Shown here piece by piece: positions 11,294-19,024 of a stretch of 60,633 bases of DNA (position 1 is the stretch's first letter; every line of letters starts with the position of its first letter). Position numbers and translations under genes: made by a program. This DNA comes from Methylobacterium sp. W2 (GTDB lineage: Bacteria > Pseudomonadota > Alphaproteobacteria > Rhizobiales > Beijerinckiaceae), in contig NZ_VMOA01000034.1 in the NCBI RefSeq assembly GCF_020662345.1, positions 1 to 60,633 on the forward strand, read 5' to 3'. Below the pieces are notes generated by a model. That model made no database searches. It saw nothing but the letters and a program-made list of their open reading frames with translations, and was not told where the DNA came from.

Positions 11294-13039
11294 ATGCTTG
11301 GAGAAGAACAGGGCTTGTTGGACAGGCGTTTGGGAGAAAACGATGCCCGCGCAGCCTGGGTCCGTTGGCTGGTGCTTGGTGGCGCGGTTCTTGCTGCGGT
11401 CGTCTTGCTACTCGCGGCACGCCTCCTGAACCAAGCTTGGTCGCGCTCGTACCAGATCGAAGCCGAGCAGCGTACGCTAGCCCTGCGTCTACGCGCTTCC
11501 CTTGATAGCCTCAGCCAGGGCATTGCGGTGTTCGGGGCCGACCGACAGATGACGAACTGGAATCATTGCTTCCAGGTCTTGCTCGACATCCCCAAAGCGA
11601 TGCTGCGTCCCGGTACGCCCTACGCCGCCTTCGTCGAGCACACCGCCGATGCCGGTCGTCCCGCCCTGGAAAGTGAGGACCAGATCCGCCACGGCCGAAG
11701 CGTCTCCGGAGAGCCGGTGGTGTACGAGCGTATTCGCGGCGATGAGCACCACATTGAGCTTCGCCGTACGCCGATGCCTGATGGTGGCTTCGTGGTGACG
11801 GTAACCGACATGACCAAGCGCGCCCAGGCCGAGGGTGTGCTCCGCGAGGCGCAGAAAATGCAGGCCATCGGCCAGCTGACTGGGGGCATCGCACATGACT
11901 TCAACAACCTTTTACAGGTGATCCTCGGCAATTTGGAATTCGTCCGATCCAAGCTCGGCGATGAAGATGCCAAGCTCCAGACTCGGATCGAGAGGGCCGC
12001 CTGGGCTGCCCAGCGTGGGGCGACACTTACCGGTCAACTTCTTGCCTTTGCGCGCAAGCAGCCCTTGGCCCCTACGCCCATCGACTTGGCAGCCACGATG
12101 CCCGACCTCGTACCATTACTCCGGCGTACCCTCGGAGAGCACATTGAAGTCCGCTACGTCGAAAGCGCCGGCCTTTGGCCGGCAATGGCGGACCCAGCAC
12201 AATTAGAAAGCGCGGTTCTGAACCTTGCATTGAATGCCCGGGACGCCATGCCAGGCGGAGGACGCTTGACCATTGAGCTCGGCAATAAGGTTCTGGACCG
12301 GGAATATGCTCAACACCATTCAGAAGTTACGCCAGGCGACTATGCCATGCTGGCCGTCTCCGACACCGGCCACGGCATGACGCCCGAGGTCGTGAAGCGG
12401 GTGTTCGAGCCATTCTTCACGACCAAGCCCGACGGCAAGGGCACCGGCCTCGGACTGGCGATGGTGTTCGGCTTCGTGAAGCAGTCCGGCGGGCACGTAA
12501 AGATCTATTCTGAGCCCGGCGAGGGTACGACAGTGAAGATCTACCTGCCGCGGGCGGTGGGCGTTGTCTCGGTTGCCGGACAGCGTTCCGTGGCCCCGAT
12601 CGAACTGCCCCGCGGCAATGCCACGGTGCTCGTTGTCGAAGACGAGCCGGCGGTGCGCGAGATCGCCTGCGCAATCCTGTCCGACCTTGGCTACCGTGTC
12701 CTAGAGGCTGCCGATGGGGAGGAGGCTCTCCGGGTGTTCGGCGCCAACACGGCTGCCGTCGATCTGCTGCTGACTGACGTGGTGCTCCCCGGTAAGGTGC
12801 GTGGTCGAGAACTTGCCGAACGCATCACCGAAATGCGTCCCGAGGTGAGAATTCTCTACATGTCGGGCTACACCGAGAACTCCATCGTCCATCACGGCCG
12901 CCTGGACGATGGCGTCCGCCTGATTGGTAAGCCGTTCAAGCGTGAGCATTTAGCCGTCAAGGTAGCCGAGGCTCTCGGCCACTCCATTCCACCTGCGTTT
13001 GAAGACGGAAACATCGTCGTCCTGCGACCGCGTTCTTGA
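11294..13039 (+). CDS. Hybrid sensor histidine kinase/response regulator core (3' part of interrupted gene)
   Basis: 581 codons from the first ATG after the amber stop. The protein has one membrane segment (WLVLGGAVLAAVVLLLAARL), a PAS-type domain (SLSQGIAVFGADRQMTNWN), a HisKA box with phosphoacceptor His (GGIAHDFNNLLQVILGN), an HATPase domain (NLALNARDAMPGGG, DTGHGM, GTGLGLAM) and a C-terminal receiver with aspartate in LLLTDVVLPG and lysine in LIGKPF. All catalytic motifs are intact. Reinitiation at 11294 would give a kinase lacking the CHASE3 sensor and the first membrane segment; no good ribosome binding site is seen, so expression is doubtful. It could still work if TAG is read through or if other strains lack it. 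Confidence 0.8.
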   Translation: MLGEEQGLLDRRLGENDARAAWVRWLVLGGAVLAAVVLLLAARLLNQAWSRSYQIEAEQRTLALRLRASLDSLSQGIAVFGADRQMTNWNHCFQVLLDIPKAMLRPGTPYAAFVEHTADAGRPALESEDQIRHGRSVSGEPVVYERIRGDEHHIELRRTPMPDGGFVVTVTDMTKRAQAEGVLREAQKMQAIGQLTGGIAHDFNNLLQVILGNLEFVRSKLGDEDAKLQTRIERAAWAAQRGATLTGQLLAFARKQPLAPTPIDLAATMPDLVPLLRRTLGEHIEVRYVESAGLWPAMADPAQLESAVLNLALNARDAMPGGGRLTIELGNKVLDREYAQHHSEVTPGDYAMLAVSDTGHGMTPEVVKRVFEPFFTTKPDGKGTGLGLAMVFGFVKQSGGHVKIYSEPGEGTTVKIYLPRAVGVVSVAGQRSVAPIELPRGNATVLVVEDEPAVREIACAILSDLGYRVLEAADGEEALRVFGANTAAVDLLLTDVVLPGKVRGRELAERITEMRPEVRILYMSGYTENSIVHHGRLDDGVRLIGKPFKREHLAVKVAEALGHSIPPAFEDGNIVVLRPRS

Positions 13040-13239
13040 GCTGATCGTTACGTCACATTTTCATTCCCGGAGATCCCACGCGACGACATAGGCGCAATCC
13101 AACGGAGTGGTCTTTGTGCAGCTGAAACGGCAGCAATCGCGTGGTAAGCGGGTGCGCGCATTGGCTCAGCTCAGGCTTGCGCTTGAGAGAGAGCTATCCG
13201 AAACGTCTGCTGTGAGCGAGCCATTTGCGGGAGACCTCC

Positions 13240-13578
13240 ATGCGCTACCCTGCCTCAACCCTGGCCGCAGCAATCCTTTCCGCGGGCCTGAGCGTCACGG
13301 TCACGTCGGTTGACGCGGCTGAGGACGTCCACGTCCGGCGGGGACACACCTACGTGCAGGTTCATTGTGCTCGCTGCCACGCAGTTGGTCGCATAGGCGA
13401 AAGTCCGCTTGCCGAGGCACCTCGGTTCCGCGACCTCCATACTCGCTATCCGGTGACCGATCTTGCAGAGTCCCTAGCAGAAGGTATCAGAACGGGTCAT
13501 CCTAGCATGCCAGAATTCAAGCTCGATCCCAACCAAGTCGAGGACGTGATCCGATACCTTACAAGCCTAGAAAGGTGA
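13240..13578 (+). CDS. Periplasmic class I cytochrome c
   Basis: A 112-residue cytochrome c. A signal peptide (ASTLAAAILSAGLSVTVTSV..AA) is followed by a single haem-binding CARCH motif and a distal Met candidate in HPSMPEF, both in the expected order, with a C-terminal helix VEDVIRYLTSLE. It would carry electrons in the periplasm; the partner cannot be told. ATG 13240 follows GGGAG at a good distance; a TTG 15 bases upstream is less likely. It stands alone between the interrupted kinase and the first duplicated gene. Confidence 0.85.
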   Translation: MRYPASTLAAAILSAGLSVTVTSVDAAEDVHVRRGHTYVQVHCARCHAVGRIGESPLAEAPRFRDLHTRYPVTDLAESLAEGIRTGHPSMPEFKLDPNQVEDVIRYLTSLER

Positions 13579-13618
13579 GATGAGCCCCTTACACCGTTTG
13601 CGCGCCTACGGCACTTTG

Positions 13619-13634
13619 TTAACCAATCGTTAAC
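13619..13634 (+). promoter_or_regulatory. CtrA-type box before first copy of duplicated gene
   Basis: TTAACCAATCGTTAAC matches TTAA-N7-TTAA exactly, the full binding site of the cell-cycle regulator CtrA. It ends 36 bases before ATG 13671, as expected for a site at the -35 region. The second copy of the gene has its own perfect box with a different N7 at 60165-60180, which argues for selection on the motif. Confidence 0.65.
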
Positions 13635-13670
13635 CATAACAACTGAGCCCGCCTGCAAGAGGTGGGCGGT

Positions 13671-13931
13671 ATGATGACTCAAGTGGCACAGGACGGTCTC
13701 GCTGCTTTAGGAAGCCTCATTGCTAGAGGTGAGGACCGAAGGATCAATGCGATGATTCATATCGCATTTCTTGAGGCCGAAGACCAAAACCCCCACGAGG
13801 CCCGCGCTGACCTGATGGACATCGAGAAGTTTCTGAAAACGATGCGGACGCAACGCGCTCTCCTGATCGCAAGCATCCATCACAACGATACGGCCAAGGG
13901 TGAAGCTAACGCACTTCAATCCGCGGCTTAA
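13671..13931 (+). CDS. Duplicated small protein, copy 1
   Basis: An 86-residue, mostly helical, charged protein with no recognised domain. The translation is identical to that of 60216-60476. ATG 13671 (MMTQVAQDG) follows AGAGGTGGGCGG. The first ~105 bases of the two copies differ only at synonymous positions; from 13776 they are identical through the stop and 157 bases beyond. Codons of both copies have thus been constrained for protein sequence. The upstream CtrA-type box suggests cell-cycle-linked expression. A gene at 14060 follows and may be part of the same unit. Confidence 0.75.
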   Translation: MMTQVAQDGLAALGSLIARGEDRRINAMIHIAFLEAEDQNPHEARADLMDIEKFLKTMRTQRALLIASIHHNDTAKGEANALQSAA

Positions 13932-14088
13932 GGCCTGAAGCGGGACTTGTAGAATGGCCTGTACGGCTCATCGTGAAACGCGGTCATTGTAAAGAAGGCC
14001 CTAGACCGGAGAGTAGCTCCGCTTTGAAGCTGCCTACCGTCCATGGCACGGTGCCAACCATGCCTCACGATCAACCGACGTCCCTCAG
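13671..14088 (+). repeat. Direct repeat, copy 1 (partner 60216-60633)
   Basis: 418 bp matches the last 418 bp of the window without gaps at constant offset 46545. All differences that I can see fall before 13776; 313 bp after that are identical by eye, including 157 bp of non-coding or next-gene sequence. The repeat reaches the window edge, so its true right end is unknown. It could support recombination that excises or duplicates the 46.5 kb between. Confidence 0.85.
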
Positions 14089-14284
14089 GGTCCAGGCCGA
14101 AGCGATTGGCGTAAGGCCATGCGAATGGGCTTGGACCATCTACTGCGGCACTGATCGGTTCCTGATTGCTCGTTCTCGCCCGGAATTCTCGAACCGCGCA
14201 AATGCCCTGGAAGCGGGTGGCACGGCTGCGGCCGAGGTCGCCCGGCGGTTGGGCATTCTTCACATAGAACAAGATGCCGATTGA
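14060..14284 (+). CDS. Hypothetical protein
   Basis: A 74-residue protein with a compact alpha/beta look (WAWTIYCGTDRFLIARSRP, then a C-terminal helix ALEAGGTAAAEVARRLG). No known domain. ATG 14060 is preferred; a longer frame from 13973 would overlap the inter-gene repeat. The first codons are duplicated at the window end (60605 on), so this gene probably belongs to the repeated unit. Confidence 0.55.
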   Translation: MPHDQPTSLRVQAEAIGVRPCEWAWTIYCGTDRFLIARSRPEFSNRANALEAGGTAAAEVARRLGILHIEQDAD

Positions 14285-14339
14285 TCGTCATCCGGCTCGC
14301 TAGGCGGCCGTGCAAATGCTCCGTGCGCGGAGCGCTGCT

Positions 14340-14603
14340 TCACCCCATCCGCCCCGCCGCTCGCTCCTCGCCCACATAGCCGATGTACCATTCGAGGTGC
14401 CCAGCGACCTCCTGGTCCAGGCGATCAGGTGATGCCTTCAGCGCCTCGGCCATGGCGTTCACGGTGCCGTACGGTGCGCAGACCTCGACGAGGTAGAGGT
14501 TGATCTCCTCGTTCAGTTGCTCCTCCGACATGTTGTCGAAGCGGTTGGCCTTCCTTGCCTTTTCCAGCTTGCGGAGGCGGAGGTCCATCACTTTCGAGGT
14601 CAT
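14340..14603 (-). CDS. Prophage-type hypothetical protein
   Basis: An 87-residue charged, helical protein (DLRLRKLEKARKANRFDNMS...) of unknown function. Its ATG overlaps the TGA of the upstream DUF5681 gene (ATGA), so the two are translated together. It is the last gene in the leftward early operon of the prophage-like island. A short hairpin (CTCCG/CGGAG) at about 14320-14334 follows. Confidence 0.6.
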   Translation of the reverse strand: MTSKVMDLRLRKLEKARKANRFDNMSEEQLNEEINLYLVEVCAPYGTVNAMAEALKASPDRLDQEVAGHLEWYIGYVGEERAAGRMG

Positions 14604-15022
14604 GGCTGGGTCATCTCCTCCAGGCGGGCAAGGCGCTCATGCAGATCCGTCGCCTCAATGGCGCGGACGTGGGCGTCGACGGATTTCGAGATGTCGGCGG
14701 CCTCCGACGGGGTGAGCTCGCCGGCAGCGACAGCCTGTAGGAGGGCCTGCGTGGCCTTGGGGAGGTCAGCAGTGGTCTCGATCACGGGAAGGTCGAACTG
14801 TACGGGGCGGTCCTTCCGGGCCGGCATGAGGCGGTCCAGGCACATCCTGAGGGCCTGCGTGTCGCCGTCGGTGGCGAGCTCGATGGCCTTGCGGACGATG
14901 CTCTCGGCGTCGCCCTCTAGGATGGCCTCCAGGGCAAGCGCAGATCGGCTGCGGCTGCCCTTTGGGCGGCCGGCGGCGTTCCCCGTTTGCCCTTTCTGAA
15001 ATGGCTTCCCTCGACTCGTCAT
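14600..15022 (-). CDS. DUF5681 phage-associated protein
   Basis: A 140-residue protein starting GKPFQKGQTGNAAGRPKGSR, the hallmark basic N-terminus of the DUF5681 family, followed by helical segments. Family members are usually found in prophages and are suspected to bind DNA near packaging genes; no activity is established. No terminase gene follows here, which is unusual. It overlaps the next gene by 4 bases. Confidence 0.75.
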   Translation of the reverse strand: MTSRGKPFQKGQTGNAAGRPKGSRSRSALALEAILEGDAESIVRKAIELATDGDTQALRMCLDRLMPARKDRPVQFDLPVIETTADLPKATQALLQAVAAGELTPSEAADISKSVDAHVRAIEATDLHERLARLEEMTQP

Positions 15023-15113
15023 CGTCTACTTTCCTGCGCCGCCGCCGCTGTTTCGATCAGCGGGAGATCAGCAAACCCGGAACTCCGGCTTTCAGGTTTT
15101 CGGCCCATCATGA

Positions 15114-15356
15114 TTACCGCATATCGGAGCTAAGTGCATCCTGAAGCAGGGGTTTGCTCGGCAAGAGGGTGGCGCCTGTCTTCGTTGGCAGGAGCTGCTT
15201 CAACCCCTCGGCCAGTCCGTGAAGGGCCGCGGCTGCGGCCTGCTGGCGGACCTCGCGGTGGTCGTCGCGGGCCTCGATGGTGACGGCGGCGATCATCGCC
15301 ATTTGGCGGGCCTCTCTCACGCCTCGGGCGTAGGCGGCTTGTTCGCGTGGGCTCAT
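15114..15356 (-). CDS. Small helical hypothetical protein
   Basis: An 80-residue protein (MSPREQAAYARGVREARQMA...), largely helical and rich in Ala, Arg and Gln; no known domain. ATG 15356 overlaps the stop of the PAPS-reductase-like gene (ATGA), which fixes the start despite longer upstream readings in the same frame. It is part of the leftward early operon. Confidence 0.6.
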   Translation of the reverse strand: MSPREQAAYARGVREARQMAMIAAVTIEARDDHREVRQQAAAAALHGLAEGLKQLLPTKTGATLLPSKPLLQDALSSDMR

Positions 15357-16150
15357 CGAACTCCCTCTCTTTCTGCGGTTCCGGTGCCGTTGATTACGCC
15401 CATGATCTCGTTGGCCTTGGCGGCGGCGAGACCGAGAGAGTGGCTTGCCAGTCGGCGCACGAAATCCGCCTCTGCCGGGTAATGCCGGTCGAGGAGGTTC
15501 ATCTTCTCGCGCGAAAGATTGGCCGGGCAGATGATGCATTCGATTGACGTTCCGCAGGTCGCATGGTGCGGCTGAAGCTGAATGCCTTCCTGAGCGACGA
15601 AGGCGAGAACGTCGGCATCGGTCCAGCCCCATAGCGGCAACCCGAACTCGACGTGGCCCGGCATCAATCCGCGAATGCCGGTGACGTTGGCGCCCTGATC
15701 CTGCTGGCGCTGGCCGGCGAGAAAGGCACACGGCGCGGACTGCTGTTTCAGGAACTCCACGAGAGGCCATGTGCGATGAGTGCCGCAACAGACCGACCAG
15801 GGCTGAAGGCGCGGGTACCGCCAGTCGACGCCTTCCAAATGCTCCAGGGGGATCAGATCGGCCGGGGCGCCATGCTCGGCCCAATGATCCATGAGCGGGC
15901 GTTGAGGTTGAACCTTGATGAGGCTGAACCTTTCGCGGTGTGATTGAACGAAGTCGCTCATGTGCGGGGCCATGTGGCCGGTATCGCACCAAAGCAGGGT
16001 AAGGCGATCCCCCCAAGGCTCGCATAGGTGGGCGACGGTCAGGCTGTCTTTGCCACCGGAGAACGCGAGGAACACGCGCTCGTGGCGGGCGAAGATGCCG
16101 GCGAGAGCTTCGCGAGATGTGGCCGCTAGAGTGTCGAGACCTTGGGTCAT
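15353..16150 (-). CDS. Phosphoadenosine phosphosulfate reductase-family protein (phage type)
   Basis: A 265-residue adenine-nucleotide alpha hydrolase superfamily member. The PP-loop FSGGKDSLTV near residue 30 binds ATP; CCGTHRT and the later CGTSIECIICPA cluster supply Cys residues that could hold an Fe-S cluster, as in DndC and related sulphur-transfer enzymes. It lacks any sulphate-assimilation neighbours. In phages such proteins are frequent and are suspected of nucleic-acid or metabolite modification. ATG 16150 overlaps the preceding stop codon (ATGA), setting the start. The substrate is unknown. Confidence 0.8.
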   Translation of the reverse strand: MTQGLDTLAATSREALAGIFARHERVFLAFSGGKDSLTVAHLCEPWGDRLTLLWCDTGHMAPHMSDFVQSHRERFSLIKVQPQRPLMDHWAEHGAPADLIPLEHLEGVDWRYPRLQPWSVCCGTHRTWPLVEFLKQQSAPCAFLAGQRQQDQGANVTGIRGLMPGHVEFGLPLWGWTDADVLAFVAQEGIQLQPHHATCGTSIECIICPANLSREKMNLLDRHYPAEADFVRRLASHSLGLAAAKANEIMGVINGTGTAEREGVR

Positions 16151-16443
16151 ACTCGCCACCCCGCGAGGCCGGTCCACGCCTCCGTTAAGACTGCCTCTCG
16201 ATGGCCGGCCTTGGCTGGGCTCGAAGCCTGCTCACGGATGAAGACGAGCGCGTAGTCTAGAACCTCGATGCCGCCGATCTGGGCGAGTTCATCGCCCTTC
16301 CTGCGGATAGCCTGGTGAAAGGCGGTGGCGGCGGGGCTCGGTGCCGTGTGCGCCTCCATCGCGACGACGAGGCCGGTAAGGCTCGACAGGATCGGGGCGA
16401 GCGGTGAGCCCTGCGGCGGGGCGCAGGTGATCTCGGTCTGCAT
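16147..16443 (-). CDS. Prophage early hypothetical protein
   Basis: A 98-residue protein without recognised domain; AAGGAG lies well placed upstream of ATG 16443. The 3' end overlaps the PAPS-reductase-like gene by 4 bases. The segment IEVLDYALVFIREQASSP looks helical and soluble. Its position suggests an accessory early function. Confidence 0.6.
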   Translation of the reverse strand: MQTEITCAPPQGSPLAPILSSLTGLVVAMEAHTAPSPAATAFHQAIRRKGDELAQIGGIEVLDYALVFIREQASSPAKAGHREAVLTEAWTGLAGWRV

Positions 16444-16454
16444 GTCGGCTCCTT

Positions 16455-16712
16455 TCAGGCGGATGCAGAGAGATTGGCGAAGCTGCTCAAGATCCGGCGC
16501 CAGTCGAGCGGTTCGAGGTGATGAAGCGCGCGGCTCGCGGGCTCTAAGGCGGCGGTGTCGGTCTCGGCCTGCGCGAGGAGCTGGCAGAGGGCGGCGGCGC
16601 GGGGACCGGCATAGACCTTCGACAAGGCTCGCAAGGCGCGAAGCTGTGCTCGGCGCTCGGCTTCGGGAAGACCCGGCGCGAAAGGCCCCCAGGCGTCGGC
16701 GGCGGGGATCAT
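16455..16712 (-). CDS. Prophage early hypothetical protein
   Basis: An 85-residue helical protein (LRALRALSKVYAGPRAAALC...). ATG 16712 overlaps the stop of 16709-17437 (ATGA), so I place the start there instead of the longer in-frame reading. Function is not recognised. Confidence 0.55.
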   Translation of the reverse strand: MIPAADAWGPFAPGLPEAERRAQLRALRALSKVYAGPRAAALCQLLAQAETDTAALEPASRALHHLEPLDWRRILSSFANLSASA

Positions 16713-17437
16713 CGACCGAACTCCCAGACTGGGATGCCCTGATAGCTTCCTACCTTCCTGCGGAATGTGGTTCGCTCGAATGCGATCGTATCGGCCGTGA
16801 TGGCGCGGACATGGCCGGCGGTGAGTAGGAGGGCGCCGCAATGATCCACTCGGATTGTCCCGCGCTCGGGATGCACGCCCCATAACTCGCTCGTCTGCCA
16901 GCCAAGGGCCTCGGCCTGGGCGCCGAACGTGTCGAGGAAGGCGAGGGCGCTAGAGTAGGTGCGGGACCAATCGGTGAGACTTAAACCCGGACATGGCGGC
17001 TGGCCCGGAGACAGCCTTGCAACCCCTTCGTGCCACTTCCGCAGCAATGGCCCCAAAACTTCCGCAGGGGGTGTTTTGTGAGAAACCTTGCGATCACAGT
17101 TACTTAGGGAAACTTCCGCAGCTTCCGCAACTTCCGCATGGGTATGGCAACCGTGCCCGCTTTGATGGTCCGCGAGCGTGTCGTGCTCCTCGCATGTCCT
17201 TGAAAAGATTGAGTAAAATCTTTCTTTCTTTCTTAATAAGGGAGTGCGAAAGTCCTGAGGCTCACGGAGCCCCCCTGCGGAAGCTGCGAAAGTTGCGGAA
17301 GTGGGGCTAAGCCTTTGATCTATTTCGCGGTTTACTTCCGCAGGCGGTTGCGGAAGTTTCTGCGGAAGTTCGGTTCCGCGTGCTTTTCTCGCTTCGGCGA
17401 GGGCTTTGAAGGGGTCGAACATGGGAAGGTCGTTCAC
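16709..17437 (-). CDS. Prophage replication-region protein carrying iterons in its gene
   Basis: A 242-residue protein with no recognised domain. The N-terminal half is low-complexity and appears shaped by the DNA repeats inside the gene; the C-terminal 100 residues (DWSRTYSSALAFLDTFGAQA..., then LWGVHPERGTIRVD and TADTIAFERTTFRRK) look like a folded domain. It follows the DUF3987 ATPase and Toprim genes in the same operon. By analogy with lambda O, whose gene contains the origin, it may be an origin-binding protein; that is inference from position and repeats only. Confidence 0.55.
   Translation of the reverse strand: MNDLPMFDPFKALAEARKARGTELPQKLPQPPAEVNREIDQRLSPTSATFAASAGGLREPQDFRTPLLRKKERFYSIFSRTCEEHDTLADHQSGHGCHTHAEVAEAAEVSLSNCDRKVSHKTPPAEVLGPLLRKWHEGVARLSPGQPPCPGLSLTDWSRTYSSALAFLDTFGAQAEALGWQTSELWGVHPERGTIRVDHCGALLLTAGHVRAITADTIAFERTTFRRKVGSYQGIPVWEFGR
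17035..17369. repeat. Iteron array: 11 copies of 9-mer ACTTCCGCA, candidate replication origin
   Basis: Rightward copies start at 17035, 17058, 17112, 17121, 17130 and 17334; leftward copies (TGCGGAAGT) at 17276, 17285, 17294, 17349 and 17361, two of the eleven with one mismatch and one with a changed terminal base. Two head-to-tail triplets (17112-17138 and 17276-17302) face each other across an AT-rich tract at about 17193-17245 that includes AAAATCTTTCTTTCTTTCTT. Mirrored iterons around an easily melted core inside a replication gene is the layout of a lambdoid origin. Not tested. Confidence 0.6.
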
Positions 17438-17440
17438 GGA

Positions 17441-19024
17441 TCAGCCCCCCTCTGCGGTGATGCGGTAGGTCTCGCGATAGGCTTGGCCCCCGATCTCGTT
17501 GCGGCCTGCCGGCTCCAGGCGTCCGAAGCTCACAAGCGCCTCGATGCGGGTACGCACGGTCGCTGCGTTGGTCCTGAGGTGGTTCGGGGCGCGCTTCTGA
17601 ATGATGCTGGGTGAGATGAGCTTGCCGGGGCCGAAATCCTTGTCCGTCGTCAGCCACTCGGCCAGCTCGTTCTGCGCGCGGATCTCTGGGTCGAGGATCG
17701 CGTGGCCTGTGAGGCGTAGGGCCTCCTGAAGGTAGAACATGCCGATTGCCGCGGCGGCGGCCATCACATCGCCGGAGATGTCTCCGCGGGACCGGATAAT
17801 GGTCGGATCTTCGAATACAGCGAGGATGCCGGCGATCCGGGCTACATTCTCGGCCATCTTAAGGGCAGCGGATCTCACGGGTATCCAGGGGCCGCCGGGC
17901 TTGCACCCGTCCTCGATAGCCTGCGCCATGGCCTGCCAGACGTGCCACGCTTCGTCATCTAGGCCGATCGTTGGCGGCTGAAGCTCGTTCCGGGCGCCGT
18001 CACGCAGGGGCAGGGGCGACCGGAGGATTTGGCCGCATCGCCGATGGAAGCCCATCAGCCTGTGATCTCCGAGCGGGTCGCTGCCCCGGATCTGCCGCTT
18101 GCCGATAGTGCTATCCGGCATAGCGACGAGGAAGCGGCCGACAAAGCCCTGGTCCTTCGCCAACTCGTCGCTAAGGAGGGATGAGGCGACCTTGGGCTGG
18201 GCGGCGAGGCTGATACCGACGCGCCGGCCGTTGAGGAAGCAATGCTCTCGCGAGCGAACGCGCTGGGCTGACCCGCTGTCCCATAGCTCGGACAAGCCGG
18301 TGATGGTTCGGGTCTTGGCGTCGTCGCCCATCCCGTGGCCGCCGAGGAACTGGCCGCCTTCTGAGGTGAAAATTCCGATACTTGCCCGGCCGTGTTGCAG
18401 GACGTTCAGTAGGCCCTCAAGGTTGGCCTCCTTCGCGCGGATGACCGGGATCAGGGGCGCAACCGGCTCAGCGAGGTCGCGCAGGTGGCTTAGACGCTCC
18501 TCGTGGGTGATCTTGCCGTCGCGCTCGATCTTCTTCTTTTCAGCCTGATAGGCGGCGTCCGTCGCCTTGTACTCGCGGGCCTCCTCATCCCACTCGGCTC
18601 TAAGCTGTGCCTCGTGCTTACTGACGGCGAGGAGGGCGAGATCGTCGCACGCGCTCTTGCGTTCGCCGCTGACCGCAACAACCAGCATGAACAGGGACAG
18701 GGGGCGAGGGGTAGGGAGCCCCTGAACCTCGACGTCGGCGAGGCCCTGGCAGGACAGCATGGCCGCGCTCAGAACCGAATGAGCGCACATCGACCGGGGG
18801 GCCTGGATGTGTTCTTCCAACGCCTCGACGGCGCTCTTCATCAAGGGCGGGAGGGCATGGACTGGGAACACGGTCTCGGCGCTGAGGGCCGGCGCAATCT
18901 CAAGATGGTCCCTATCCACCGCCTGCGGGTAAGGCCCTCTGCCCGCCTTCCCTTCTGGAGGCGGCGTGAATGATCGACGATGCACTCGGCTGGTGTCTTC
19001 GGCAGAGGAATGGTTCATTCCCAT
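17441..19024 (-). CDS. DUF3987 (YfjI-like) replication ATPase/helicase-like protein
   Basis: A 527-residue protein of the DUF3987 family, RecA-fold ATPases found with primases in prophages and islands. The phosphate-binding loop is AVSGERKSACDD near residue 115; a coiled region follows, then SEGGQFLGG and GISLAAQPKV that fit the Walker B/sensor areas, and a C-terminal winged-helix-like segment. The start ATG 19024 overlaps the end of the Toprim gene by 10 bases. Together the two probably act as primase-helicase for the element. The next gene begins 3 bases after its stop. Confidence 0.8.
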   Translation of the reverse strand: MGMNHSSAEDTSRVHRRSFTPPPEGKAGRGPYPQAVDRDHLEIAPALSAETVFPVHALPPLMKSAVEALEEHIQAPRSMCAHSVLSAAMLSCQGLADVEVQGLPTPRPLSLFMLVVAVSGERKSACDDLALLAVSKHEAQLRAEWDEEAREYKATDAAYQAEKKKIERDGKITHEERLSHLRDLAEPVAPLIPVIRAKEANLEGLLNVLQHGRASIGIFTSEGGQFLGGHGMGDDAKTRTITGLSELWDSGSAQRVRSREHCFLNGRRVGISLAAQPKVASSLLSDELAKDQGFVGRFLVAMPDSTIGKRQIRGSDPLGDHRLMGFHRRCGQILRSPLPLRDGARNELQPPTIGLDDEAWHVWQAMAQAIEDGCKPGGPWIPVRSAALKMAENVARIAGILAVFEDPTIIRSRGDISGDVMAAAAAIGMFYLQEALRLTGHAILDPEIRAQNELAEWLTTDKDFGPGKLISPSIIQKRAPNHLRTNAATVRTRIEALVSFGRLEPAGRNEIGGQAYRETYRITAEGG

